Below, one piece after another: positions 12,901 to 20,969 of a stretch of DNA of 28,053 nucleotides. The translations under genes and the position numbers were made by a program. Under the pieces are notes generated by a model. The model did no database searches. It had not been told where the DNA came from and saw nothing but the letters and a program-made list of their open reading frames with translations. Location: IMG/VR virus record IMGVR_UViG_3300012189_000009, positions 1 through 28,053 of that record, one strand, 5' to 3'. This DNA is from a virus. How positions within the stretch are numbered: position 1 is the first letter of the stretch; each line of letters begins with the position of its first letter.

Positions 12901-15309
12901 GCCCTGAAGAGCGCGGAGGAGATCTGCCCCTGTAGAGAAGCCGAACTGACCTGCGGCATCGTCGGGATGAAGTCCTCCAGGACCAACAAGTTCCGGAAGG
13001 GCCTGAGCCTGCGCCAGGGTGAGCTCTTGCGGATCGAGCTTGACCTTCTTCAGCCGCGTCCACGCAGCGATCATAGGATTAGCGAGGACGCCTGCGCGAA
13101 TGTCTGGCTCGATCTTGGCCGCTTCTTCCTTCCAAGCGACGGAGGCTTCGAGCTTAGCCTGGGCTTCGCCACGGCGCTTGAGCCATGCTGCGTCGTCGTT
13201 CGTTTGCTCTTCGATAGCCTTTAGGAGGCGCTCGTATTCCTTCTGGGTGCGCCCGAAGGCTTGGCCCTTTTCGAAGGGGAGAGAAGGCTCAGATTCTGGT
13301 AAGGCTTTATCGAAGCCAGCCTCTAAGATTGCCCCCTCAGTGCCGATGGGTAAAGGCTCTCTTTTAGTAGGACGGCCGGAGCGGCTGCGCTCAAGAACCT
13401 TGGATATTAAAGGCTCATTAGCTGCCAAACCTATAGCTTTGCGAAGTGAATCGACGACGGGGTCTTGCGTTATCTCAACGCCAGCACCAGTTACCTTTGG
13501 TACCCCTTGTATGTCACCTAAGCCGCGCAAACCATGTTCTCTTAAAAGCTTCTCATCCCCTCTACTGGCTACGCCTAAGCGAAACCGCTCAATCGCATTC
13601 CGCACTTCATCCGGCGCTTTTTCAAACTGTTCGAGATTCCAGCCAAATAATTCTTTCTCAACCCTATCCGGAGGCTTTTTCGCAACCTTGCGGAAGGAGG
13701 CTACGACTGGATCACCAAGCTCAAGGCCAAGTGATTCGCGTGATAAATCTATTGCTTCCTTCTGGGTAATTATCCTTCCCCTAGAGGTCTGAAATAGATT
13801 ACGCTTACTGCCACCAGGGTCAACCCCACCATATTCCTTGAGAGCTTCATTATAAGCTCCAAGGTGTGTATCGCCTGTATATACTTTACCACCAACCTCC
13901 ACCGCATGTGTGGCCACTTGTTCAGGTGGTTCTTCCTTTACTAGTTTCAGCCCTTCAAGCTCATTTTTCGTCATCCCTCCCCTTGACACAAAATCCTTGA
14001 CCTCCGACCAAAGCTCCGGATCGAAGTTAGCGATAAAGTCCTTGGCCGAGACTTCGACCTTTCCTTCAGGGACGCCAACGGACGGGATCCACTTGAACGC
14101 ATCTGGGAACTTAAGGATAGCCTCCTTCTCAATCGCGATCGTTCCTTGAGGGTGGTGGTCAAGGAACTCGGCGAACTTCTCCGGGCTCCGCTCCTTTAGC
14201 GCCGTTGCCTTAGCGTCGTCGATGGCTTCTTTGATGATGTCTTGATCGAGCTTGGCTTGCTCCTCCCGGCCTTTATCCGCAATCTGAGAGATCCCCGCGG
14301 GAGGCTCTTCGCCAGCTTCGGCCCAAGGACGGAGGGTTTCGGCCTCCTTGGCGATAGCTTCTAGTTGTTGAACAAGTCCGCTGACATCCATCCCCTCAGC
14401 TTGAACTCGCTGAAACCAGGGGGCGAGTGTTTCCTGGAAGCGCTCAAGTGGGCCTTTGATAATTCCTTTAGGCAGCGCCGCCGCTGCGCTTGCTGCACCT
14501 ACCCCTTGGAGAAACCCCCTCCGACTCATATCCGTCGGTTCGCCTTCAATCGTCGGCCCGGGCTCCGGTAAGCCCTCTATGGGTGGAGGCTTAGCCTCAG
14601 GGGGAAGGATCTCGCCTTCGCGAAGCTCCATCCCTTGCGGCCGACCAACCCGAAGTCCGGCAGAAACCGCCATTGCAACAGCTAGAGACTCACCAGCAGT
14701 CTCAGAAGTAATATCTCCAGATAGAATTTGTCGATGGAGCTCGCCGGTAAGAGCCTTTTCAGTAAGCCTTTGCGCAGCTTGAACCAAACCAACGGTCGAG
14801 TTCCAAAGCAGGGAGGAAGTAACTGCTTCAGGAACCCTTGTGGCAAGGCCCTTCTGCCGCCCTGCCCAAGGTCTAGCCGCTTGTGCCAGCCGTTGTGCTG
14901 CAGCTTGGAATGGAATAGGGTCGAAGTCCTCCGAAGGCGCAGATGCTTGGGCGTAGGAGGAATAGACTGTGCCAAAGGGATGCCAACTTGTCATCTTGGA
15001 GTAACTAGAAGAGAACTGATCCAAGGCTCCAAGGTCGTCCTTGATCAAGGCAGGGTGGAGCGGATGGGCATTGAGGAAGGAGGTAATCGCAGGGCTTTGC
15101 CGAGTGATCTGGCCGCCGAGATGGGTCTGGAAGTCCTGCTCGAATTGGTCCTTGTTATTGGCGATGGTAGTCGCGTCGACGCCTGAGGCCTTGCTAAGTT
15201 CGAAGGCGCGAGCTGCGTCGTCTGGACTATGCTCGGCAACGCTCAAGCTGCTTGCGGCAGAAGCGAGGAAGGCTTTGCGAGATTCGTCGAAGTCGTAGAC
15301 GTTGCTCAT
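9946..15309 (-). CDS. Giant internal virion (ejection) protein, 1787 aa
   Basis: It starts at MSNVYDFDESRKAF in an ATGA overlap with the preceding virion gene. Very long, mostly helical and charged, it sits after gp14-like and M15-peptidase virion proteins, the place of T7 gp16, so it is probably carried in the capsid and ejected with the DNA. I see no transglycosylase motif. A twin-arginine-like segment, SRRGFLQGVGAASAAAALPK, lies at about residues 262-281, far from the N-terminus. Near residue 1620-1640 is a membrane-like stretch, YLLASTVLIIGAV. A GGYQKLMPHY stretch, reminiscent of the GGYYP-type segment of large phage polyvalent proteins, lies in the second half, and the C-terminus has the GLPGEQ-type ending seen in such proteins. 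The large-polyvalent link is weak inference. Confidence 0.75.
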   Translation of the reverse strand: MSNVYDFDESRKAFLASAASSLSVAEHSPDDAARAFELSKASGVDATTIANNKDQFEQDFQTHLGGQITRQSPAITSFLNAHPLHPALIKDDLGALDQFSSSYSKMTSWHPFGTVYSSYAQASAPSEDFDPIPFQAAAQRLAQAARPWAGRQKGLATRVPEAVTSSLLWNSTVGLVQAAQRLTEKALTGELHRQILSGDITSETAGESLAVAMAVSAGLRVGRPQGMELREGEILPPEAKPPPIEGLPEPGPTIEGEPTDMSRRGFLQGVGAASAAAALPKGIIKGPLERFQETLAPWFQRVQAEGMDVSGLVQQLEAIAKEAETLRPWAEAGEEPPAGISQIADKGREEQAKLDQDIIKEAIDDAKATALKERSPEKFAEFLDHHPQGTIAIEKEAILKFPDAFKWIPSVGVPEGKVEVSAKDFIANFDPELWSEVKDFVSRGGMTKNELEGLKLVKEEPPEQVATHAVEVGGKVYTGDTHLGAYNEALKEYGGVDPGGSKRNLFQTSRGRIITQKEAIDLSRESLGLELGDPVVASFRKVAKKPPDRVEKELFGWNLEQFEKAPDEVRNAIERFRLGVASRGDEKLLREHGLRGLGDIQGVPKVTGAGVEITQDPVVDSLRKAIGLAANEPLISKVLERSRSGRPTKREPLPIGTEGAILEAGFDKALPESEPSLPFEKGQAFGRTQKEYERLLKAIEEQTNDDAAWLKRRGEAQAKLEASVAWKEEAAKIEPDIRAGVLANPMIAAWTRLKKVKLDPQELTLAQAQALPELVGPGGLHPDDAAGQFGFSTGADLLRALQGVADEAAAGKGDIVDRLVKAEVQRVLQEKLGKTPKEVLDDKIDQALSLSTMEMLHEQVLALGTRLGGALPLNKAAMDWGAVELLKGKPYAKQSAIKLLNQAATEFRKIEKAIGVGKELEAFQAMQNQYLLTAQAKEMRAVEKEGKEFDRNAKRWRSREVANFPIEHTNFIHDILSRVGKQVNRSPEDLKDAIDRSGYKSLDEFVDHLSRVEGWDVPVAEFLRDSSKTKNVKDMTVGEFRALNYSIRTLIKRGRDSEKVYKAGEAIDRKDLVDAGREYLQALGPPGNVPLNETPTYSIFHAARMAYWSNITTERVFERWARGNPRNVFTEWLANPLIAGGYHRMEMTKEFSKIYRSLGKIGKPGAKVDNDLFLDPDKLKDGIEYYIPMTHLDAMAVLANMGNLSNASKLASGYNLRTPDGKPDVERIRQWLFRTLSPKDFDWMQNYWDKITKELKRRADVNAVAESDVPAENIPLEGFDTPWGKHYEGGYQKLMPHYMWEGKPQAEAFNLEGREYTRASTPRRFEKERTGATYPISLDFNRVVQSSMTEMIHDIAIRGPVREFAKALRDQDLRRAIRMYDNPEVLQLMEEWLKSLSNSGTPPTKSQAAFYKPLAWYRKNVVGNTLNFRLSTPMKHGPSSLMRSIVEVGPIEFLWASTQLLGGPLHISDKNMQFVNENSREIPQRDNFWENTITGATEQVTGKAGIIELGQRLGRSMVALSDAISTRPTWLAAFNKVYRETGDIEFAKLQGDTAVVKAHGSANPARKAPIMLGGPISQLYTSYMGWFNTVAQAFDESMWRQKYGWDSWSKGEWQKGFQQNARGVYLLASTVLIIGAVEHYVEEALKGDDPREVKKGAGRKVADFLLRAGTAPYPLVRDIAYGLETGGDFAFGIAGSGLQTIYHALVEGSKAIDEATRSHGKLSPKTKSSLIQQGLGGIGIFTGGLPGEQIGMTAAGFHRWLTGQERPQTGWDAFRLLARGHVHPRRY

Positions 15310-17402
15310 TTCTTCTTGCCATAGAGTTGTTGCCAAGCCTGCCGGGCGGCTTCGATGTCAATCATTAGATCCGTGACTTCGCTACCCGGAGCGTCCTTCA
15401 TCATCTCCTGTCGGATGTCGTCCCGCTCCTTGGGAGATAGTGTATTGCCGATGTTGTATAGCGGCTTCGTGGCGTCAAATAAGCCAAACCACTTCTTAGT
15501 AGCAATCCCATAGAGTAGCTGCTTTCCTGTCTTCTGTATCTCCTCAAAGCTTGGCTTCTTTCCTTCTTTAGCTTGGTCCTCCAGCACCTGAGCGAGAACC
15601 CCAACGAACTCGTGGTACTCCTCTGGATTATTTTTCTTATCTAAGTGCAGATTAGGATCATTGATCATCGGATCCAAGATTCTCAAAGCCCGAGAGATCT
15701 GTGGGTCTTTCTCTAAGCTATTCCTTTTCGCAATCTTCTGCTGGTTTATAAACCACTGTCGGTCCCTCTGGCTTAGAGGGAGAGAAGGATCCATCGGATC
15801 GACCTTGATAGCTTCCTCGGGGCTATCCTTCAGCATCCCAGTAAGCTGCGTCTTGTACGCCTGATCAGTCTGCTGCTCCAGCGACTTGTTGTACCCAAGT
15901 ATCTTCCCAGGAATCTGCCTCTGCTTATCTGGCGGTAGCGCATCGTAGGCAGCCCTCCGTGCAGAATCAGCAAGGAGGTCGTCCATATTCGCCGCAGGCC
16001 TACCATCTCCACGATTGAGGATACCTTCGAGGACCATATTGGTATTATCCGCATCAGTCTGTCGGCGAATTCTATCAGTTTTAATCCAGTCCGTTCCAAT
16101 TCGATCCTTGACTACGTCAGGAAATAACGGATCGTCGGTGTTCTGACTTTCCGCGTAGCGCACTCCGCGGTCGAGCCTACTTGTCAAAGGTTCGTCTACA
16201 TGCTTTGGGGCAGAACCGACATCATACTCCTTCGGAAGGGAGTAATGTCCAGGATCCCACGATCGAATCCTATCGTGCTCATCGCCGATGGGGATGCCGA
16301 GCTTGGCCGAGGCAGCCTTTATCGAGGCCTCAGCCTGTTCGTAAGTGGTTCCTTCCAAGGGTTGTATATCAATAGCTCGGCCAGCTAGATGGTTGGAGCC
16401 GTGGATCGTGGTGGTCTTACCCTCTTGGAAAAGACGCATCTGCTGCTCAACAGTGCGTTGGCCGCTGATGATAGTGAAACGAACGTTGGGATTGTCCCGT
16501 TGCGCCTGTTGCATTATTCGATTCAGCGGCTCTTGAACATCCTTAGTTTTAGCGATCTCCCCAGGCTTCATGTAAGGAGCCCAACCAGAATTGACTGCAT
16601 CGGAGATATTCCGAGAGCCGACTATTCGATTTTGGTTCTGGATCTTCGGCTCGATGTGCTGAATATCCTTCGCGTCCATATACTGCCGATTAGCGTCAAA
16701 GATGTCCTTTGCGGAATACGGATCGTGACGAAGCTTGCCTTCAATAAGTGCGGTTGTCAGGCCAGACTGCGCTTTCGCGAGCGCCTGTTTCGTCTGGATA
16801 TCGCCCCAGCCTTCTAAAGCTGACCTCCTGAGAACTGCGTCTCTAATCCCTTGCTGCGCGTGGTTGTAGTTATCTGCGTCGTCAGGATGCGCTAGCACGG
16901 AGTCCTTGTGCATCTCCTCTTCTGCTACAGATGCTCCGTGCGCTGCGGTCTTATTCTGCTGCGCTGCGTGGGAAGCAGCGATGCCGAGCTCTCGGTTCAT
17001 AGTGTAGAGAGAGATACGATCGTAGTTCTTCCGAGCTCGGTCGTTGGACAGGCCTTCGCGGATGCTCTTCCGCAAATCGTCCTGCGCCTTCTGGTGGTCT
17101 TCGAGGCCGTTGACTGCATCAAGGCCCATCTTTTGCGTGTAGTCGGTCTGAAGCTTCCGAGCGCCTAGGTCATGCTGGGCATTAGCTTCCGTCGCTTCGG
17201 TCTCGTTCCGAAGCTCTTGCATCGCGACGGCGCGTTGGAAGAGCTCTCCTCCAACTTGCTGTTCGGTGGAACCAAGATGCTCAATAGCACGGCCAACGTT
17301 AACGCCAAAAGCTTCAGGAGTGATGCCCTGAATTCGCATAAGCGGAGAGGGGATGTTCTCTGGGCTGGCGCTAGGAACAGGGGAGTAGGGCACTTGTGGC
17401 AT
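15306..17402 (-). CDS. Virion protein with M15 (VanY-like) peptidoglycan peptidase domain
   Basis: 698 aa, starting MPQVPYSPVPSASPENIPSP directly after the preceding stop. Residues about 40-290 are helical and Gln/Ala-rich, a structural virion type. The peptidase domain at about 310-395 begins RFTIISGQRTVEQQMRLFQE. It shows the zinc motif SNHLAGRAID (H338, D345) and the closing WDPGHYSLP with D383 and H386, the DxxH arrangement of M15 L-alanyl-D-glutamate peptidases such as T5 endolysin. The remaining 300 residues are again helical. The natural reading is a virion-associated lysin that opens the peptidoglycan during DNA ejection. With no separate endolysin in the window, it could in principle also contribute to exit. 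All zinc ligands are present, so activity is likely. Confidence 0.85.
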   Translation of the reverse strand: MPQVPYSPVPSASPENIPSPLMRIQGITPEAFGVNVGRAIEHLGSTEQQVGGELFQRAVAMQELRNETEATEANAQHDLGARKLQTDYTQKMGLDAVNGLEDHQKAQDDLRKSIREGLSNDRARKNYDRISLYTMNRELGIAASHAAQQNKTAAHGASVAEEEMHKDSVLAHPDDADNYNHAQQGIRDAVLRRSALEGWGDIQTKQALAKAQSGLTTALIEGKLRHDPYSAKDIFDANRQYMDAKDIQHIEPKIQNQNRIVGSRNISDAVNSGWAPYMKPGEIAKTKDVQEPLNRIMQQAQRDNPNVRFTIISGQRTVEQQMRLFQEGKTTTIHGSNHLAGRAIDIQPLEGTTYEQAEASIKAASAKLGIPIGDEHDRIRSWDPGHYSLPKEYDVGSAPKHVDEPLTSRLDRGVRYAESQNTDDPLFPDVVKDRIGTDWIKTDRIRRQTDADNTNMVLEGILNRGDGRPAANMDDLLADSARRAAYDALPPDKQRQIPGKILGYNKSLEQQTDQAYKTQLTGMLKDSPEEAIKVDPMDPSLPLSQRDRQWFINQQKIAKRNSLEKDPQISRALRILDPMINDPNLHLDKKNNPEEYHEFVGVLAQVLEDQAKEGKKPSFEEIQKTGKQLLYGIATKKWFGLFDATKPLYNIGNTLSPKERDDIRQEMMKDAPGSEVTDLMIDIEAARQAWQQLYGKKK

Positions 17403-17936
17403 CTACCAGATCCCCGCCCCGCGGCCCTGCATCCACTTGCTAGAGAAGCTTCCTCCAGCGCCAAGAATGGACGTGAAGGCTCCAAGCATACCTTCAGTCT
17501 TAGCGTTACTCGCTGCCATTGTGTCTAGCTGGCTTTCAGCCGTCTCTTGCACTGCCTGGACTTCCCAGCCATAAGCCCGACGAGCAGCGTTGTTGCGGAG
17601 GATCGCTTGATCGAACTGACCGAGTTGGAGTTCGGAGGTCCGCACTGCTGCGTTAGAGCCTGTGTTAACGTCTAGCCCTCCGGCTCCTTGAGTAGCACGG
17701 GTCTGGGAGACAGTCGCCCGTGTTTTCATCCCTTGCTGTTGCGCCTGAGACTCGCCAAGCGCAAGCTCATAGGCCGCGTTCTGCTTAGCAATCTTCGCGT
17801 TCTGCTCCGCAAGAGCGGCCTTGTACTTGTACATTGAGGAGGAAGCTTCGCCGCCAAAGATGGAGCCACCAGCAGCAGTGGCTCCACCCATAAGCGTCAT
17901 AGCTAGGCCGATTTCCCCAATGCCAAAGTCAACCAT
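17403..17936 (-). CDS. Internal virion protein, T7 gp14-like
   Basis: 177 aa. It opens with a Gly/Ala-rich hydrophobic stretch (LAMTLMGGATAAGGSIFGG, about residues 10-28) and continues as a long helix (YKAALAEQNAKIAKQNAAYE) with an AVRTSELQLGQFDQAILRNN segment. This is the layout of small internal core or ejection proteins of podoviruses in the position of T7 gp14. In T7, gp14 goes into the outer membrane as part of the ejectosome. ATG 17936 overlaps the upstream gene's stop by eight bases. The order gp13-like, gp14-like, peptidase, giant protein follows the T7 core-protein order. Confidence 0.75.
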   Translation of the reverse strand: MVDFGIGEIGLAMTLMGGATAAGGSIFGGEASSSMYKYKAALAEQNAKIAKQNAAYELALGESQAQQQGMKTRATVSQTRATQGAGGLDVNTGSNAAVRTSELQLGQFDQAILRNNAARRAYGWEVQAVQETAESQLDTMAASNAKTEGMLGAFTSILGAGGSFSSKWMQGRGAGIW

Positions 17937-18375
17937 GGGTTATCCTGTAGCCTACAAGGTCATGGCCTTCGATCTTGAATCCATAATGCCCGTCGTTGAT
18001 AGGAAAGGGATCGAATTTAGCGCCGAGCCACTCAAGCCACTGTCGCCCGCTAGCGTTGGAGCATCCGCAAAAGCCGAACAAGTTAGGATAGAGGGACAGG
18101 ATTTCATCCATGACCTTCCTTGACCAGCGGATGAAGCGTAGCGGATGCTGCTCGCAAATCCTCGTGCTGATCGACCAAAGGTAGGCCCTATCGGAGAAGA
18201 TTGTCAAAGGGATAACCCCTATAGCGCAAGCCTCGACGCCATCGGCGCGGCCGAGCCAGATCCCAGTGGATCTCGTCAGGCAGTCCAAGTGCTGTCGAAG
18301 GCGCTCCTCGGAGCAATCGTAGCCGAGGAGGTTGCGGAGGTTGAAGGAGGAGACGCGCTCGATCGTCACGATCAT
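17929..18375 (-). CDS. gp13-like virion-assembly protein, GNAT-type fold
   Basis: 148 aa, ATGA-coupled to the tail tubular B gene. The sequence gives alternating strands and helices with a CAIGVIPLTIF strand, RFIRWSRKVMDEIL helix and a late NASGRQWLEWLGAKFDP segment. The last resembles the A-S-R-W-L-x-W-L-G ending of small GNAT-related phage proteins at the T7 gp13 position. The acetyl-CoA-binding Q/RxxGxG/A loop is not evident, so enzyme activity is doubtful and an assembly role is more likely. Assignment rests on position and this ending. Confidence 0.65.
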   Translation of the reverse strand: MIVTIERVSSFNLRNLLGYDCSEERLRQHLDCLTRSTGIWLGRADGVEACAIGVIPLTIFSDRAYLWSISTRICEQHPLRFIRWSRKVMDEILSLYPNLFGFCGCSNASGRQWLEWLGAKFDPFPINDGHYGFKIEGHDLVGYRITHG

Positions 18376-20969
18376 TTCGTGTCACCAATGACCACCTCAG
18401 GGATAACCCCAAGGACCGTCGCCGGAAGCGGATCATCCAGCTGCCACCAAATCTGCCCAGGAACGTCGTAGAGAGGATCGACGATAAGGCGTGCGTCTCC
18501 GGTGATCAAAGGGATCGGGGAGTTGATTGGAACGGAAATATTCATATCCTTCATTGCGATCAACGTCTGAAGGGTCCGTCCGACTTTGAGCCCGCGGGTT
18601 TGGGACAGCTTGAAATTCAGCGCAGCGATTTTCTTCCGCTTCCCTTGAACCGTAGGCTCGCCTACGTCTAGCGGCATCGTCTGGCCTTGTGCCTGGAAGC
18701 CTAGACCCGCGGTGACCTTTGTTGCAGGGGAAGCAAGAGTTATCGAGCCATCAGAAGCGACCACCCGCGGAGTGACAACGCCTCCGTCAGCGTTGATCGA
18801 GACCGTTTGTCCAATCAAGTGGTCTAGGCCGAAGAACTTCGTCGCAGGGGTTGCAAGCGACCACGTGCCAGAGGCGAATGGGGAAGGAAGGCCATTCGAA
18901 AGAAGCTGCGTGATCGCTTGCGTTACGGTGCCGTTGACTTGGGTGGCAGAGACGAAGCCGGAAATTGTGATAATGCCTCCGCCAGCACGAAGGATCTGGC
19001 CAACAGAGGAGGAAGTAAACACACTCGCCCCGGCAGAAATTGATACACTACCCGAGGATCCTGAAATGTTGATGGTTGCGGCGGGCGTACCGAGGGATGA
19101 TCGCACCCCTGCATCGACTGCCCACGAGTCTTCTGCTCCATAGGTAAGGTTCCTTTCCATCATTCGTTCGATCCACTCGACCTGCGTCCCGTTCGGGAGG
19201 GTCCTGCGGACGATGAAGTACGGCGCGTCCACTTGGCCTTCTTGGATAGCGATCACGGACTTGAACAGCCCGAGGGTGTCGTGACGCGCCCAGCCAGTGA
19301 TCTGCTGTTCCTTCATGAAAGTCAGCGAGAGGAGGATTCCGTCGTCGCGGATGCACCAAATAAGCTTGAAAGGCTCTTCAGCGTAGGCCCATTGGGAGAT
19401 AGTATGTTGGAAGAATAGGTGGTTGGATCGGACAGAGATGTCGGTTCCTGTATAGATCGCAGCGTAGATATTGTAGGCAAGATCTCGAACGATTGAGCCC
19501 TTCGCCTGGATGTAGATAATGTCCTCGTTGACCACGATCGGCTTGACATCTGACGCTCCGTTGTAGGCTTGTGGCATCACAGTGGCGTTGAGCGGAGTAA
19601 CTGCAAGGGTAGAGTTCGCACCTTGGCCTGTCGTGAGGGTAAAGGCAGCGCGGCCGGTGAGGAAAATCAGGCCCCCAGGCATGGGAAGCATGTGGCGAAT
19701 CTGGTTCAGCTGGTTCGAGACAATCGTTCCGGTGATGGAATCAGAGGATTGGATCGGATTGGAGGAGTCGAAGTTGTTGAAGGCTCCGGGCTGAGAGGCC
19801 CAGAAAGTTGCGGGGAAGGTCGTGGATCCAGCGTAGTAGACTCGCTGCTGGAAGAAGCTGACTGCGCCCGGGTTATTAGCGTTAAATGGAAAGGAATTGG
19901 TGAACGCGGGAGAGGTAGTGAAATCTGGAAGGATGTTGGAGTCAATGAAGGACGTTCCCGTTGCGTCGCCGACAAAACCAAAGGCCACGCCGGATGGGAT
20001 CGTGCCGGTGTAGGAGACCTGGGCCTTGTAGATGTTGTAGCTAACCGCTCCAATAACAGAATTCCAACCTATAGTCGCGGTTCCTGCAGTCGTGCCGATG
20101 TTGCCATTGACAGTCACTTGAGAGGTCAAGACAGGAATAGATTCCTGGCCTGTTCCATCCACCGCGGTGATTGCGTACTGGTAGGTCGTGTTCACCGCGG
20201 TGGATGGAGGAGTGACGATCGAGACGGAGAGCGTCGGGCCGGTAGGGGTAGGGACTGGAGTGCCGAAGGGAACAGAAGCGAAAACCCAGTTAGTCGGAGC
20301 AAGGAAGGAGAGGGTCGTCGGTGGATAGTTAGGATGGGTTATGTAAAGGACGGAAACGCTCTGAGCGAACTTCAGCCCGGGATTAGTAGTCGTTGGGTAG
20401 AGGTCCGTCGCAGCGTAGGGAGAAGGGATAGTGTAGACGCGAGAGGCGGTTCCGCCGGAGGAGTAAGTGCCGAAGGTGGTGGAATCGATCGGATTTCCGT
20501 TAACGTCGTTGAGAGTAACGAGTCCGCCGATGTTGGAAGAGACTTGGTAGTAGCGGTTGTTGATCGCAAGCATCCCAACAACGCCGGTGATGAAGATCCA
20601 ATCTCCTGTGGACCAAGGCGCGGTCGGGACAGTGGCTACGGCAGGGGAAGCGTTGGTGATGGAGGAGATGGAAAAGGGAGATTCGAGGACGGAGCCATTA
20701 TTGTTAATAAAGCGACAGTAGAAGTCGCCGAATTCAATCACGTAGTTGACGGTGGTCGAGACGGAGAACGGAACTAGCATGGAGCCCAAAGAGCGGGCTT
20801 GGAGGACGAAGTCAGTCCCTTGGCGGGAGGAGATACCGGAACGGTAATCGACGAAGAAGTTGCGGCAGTTCGCTAGGCCTTGGTGGTAGGCGGCAAGGTC
20901 CGTGCGGGCGAGTATGCTCTGTGCAAGCTCACCAGCGCTAAATGATGTCTGGATTACGTTTTCAGACAT
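18372..20969 (-). CDS. Tail tubular protein B / nozzle protein (T7 gp12-like)
   Basis: 865 aa. The start MSENVIQTSFSAGELAQSIL, then RTDLAAYHQGLANCRNF and a GISSRQGTDFV stretch, is the standard N-terminus of podovirus nozzle/stabilisation proteins (SFxxGExSPxxxGRxDLxxYxxGxxxxxNFxxxxxGGxxxRxGTxFV). The body is long, beta-rich and Ser/Thr/Gly-rich, with Ig-like or fibronectin-like stretches (about 230-330: STAVNTTYQYAITAVDGTGQ). It forms the lower tail tube after the gp11-like adaptor encoded directly upstream. ATG is coupled (TGATG) to the gp11-like gene. The long frame on the opposite strand within it is a codon-usage shadow. Confidence 0.85.
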   Translation of the reverse strand: MSENVIQTSFSAGELAQSILARTDLAAYHQGLANCRNFFVDYRSGISSRQGTDFVLQARSLGSMLVPFSVSTTVNYVIEFGDFYCRFINNNGSVLESPFSISSITNASPAVATVPTAPWSTGDWIFITGVVGMLAINNRYYQVSSNIGGLVTLNDVNGNPIDSTTFGTYSSGGTASRVYTIPSPYAATDLYPTTTNPGLKFAQSVSVLYITHPNYPPTTLSFLAPTNWVFASVPFGTPVPTPTGPTLSVSIVTPPSTAVNTTYQYAITAVDGTGQESIPVLTSQVTVNGNIGTTAGTATIGWNSVIGAVSYNIYKAQVSYTGTIPSGVAFGFVGDATGTSFIDSNILPDFTTSPAFTNSFPFNANNPGAVSFFQQRVYYAGSTTFPATFWASQPGAFNNFDSSNPIQSSDSITGTIVSNQLNQIRHMLPMPGGLIFLTGRAAFTLTTGQGANSTLAVTPLNATVMPQAYNGASDVKPIVVNEDIIYIQAKGSIVRDLAYNIYAAIYTGTDISVRSNHLFFQHTISQWAYAEEPFKLIWCIRDDGILLSLTFMKEQQITGWARHDTLGLFKSVIAIQEGQVDAPYFIVRRTLPNGTQVEWIERMMERNLTYGAEDSWAVDAGVRSSLGTPAATINISGSSGSVSISAGASVFTSSSVGQILRAGGGIITISGFVSATQVNGTVTQAITQLLSNGLPSPFASGTWSLATPATKFFGLDHLIGQTVSINADGGVVTPRVVASDGSITLASPATKVTAGLGFQAQGQTMPLDVGEPTVQGKRKKIAALNFKLSQTRGLKVGRTLQTLIAMKDMNISVPINSPIPLITGDARLIVDPLYDVPGQIWWQLDDPLPATVLGVIPEVVIGDTK

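Noticed and set aside
11881-13792. Two 257-codon + strand frames inside the giant virion gene
   Set aside because: Ser/Arg/Leu-rich shadow sequences with no ribosome-binding site; the continuous 1787-aa frame on the other strand explains the region.
14466-14535. A separate gene starting at the Met before the SRRGF segment of the giant protein
   Set aside because: No ribosome-binding site precedes that ATG and the frame is continuous with strong coding character on both sides.
19569-20777. 402-codon open frame on the + strand opposite the nozzle gene
   Set aside because: Composition is Arg/Gly/Asp/Val-heavy and repetitive, typical of an antisense shadow of a Thr/Ser/Pro-rich gene. The opposite frame is clearly the tail tubular B homologue.
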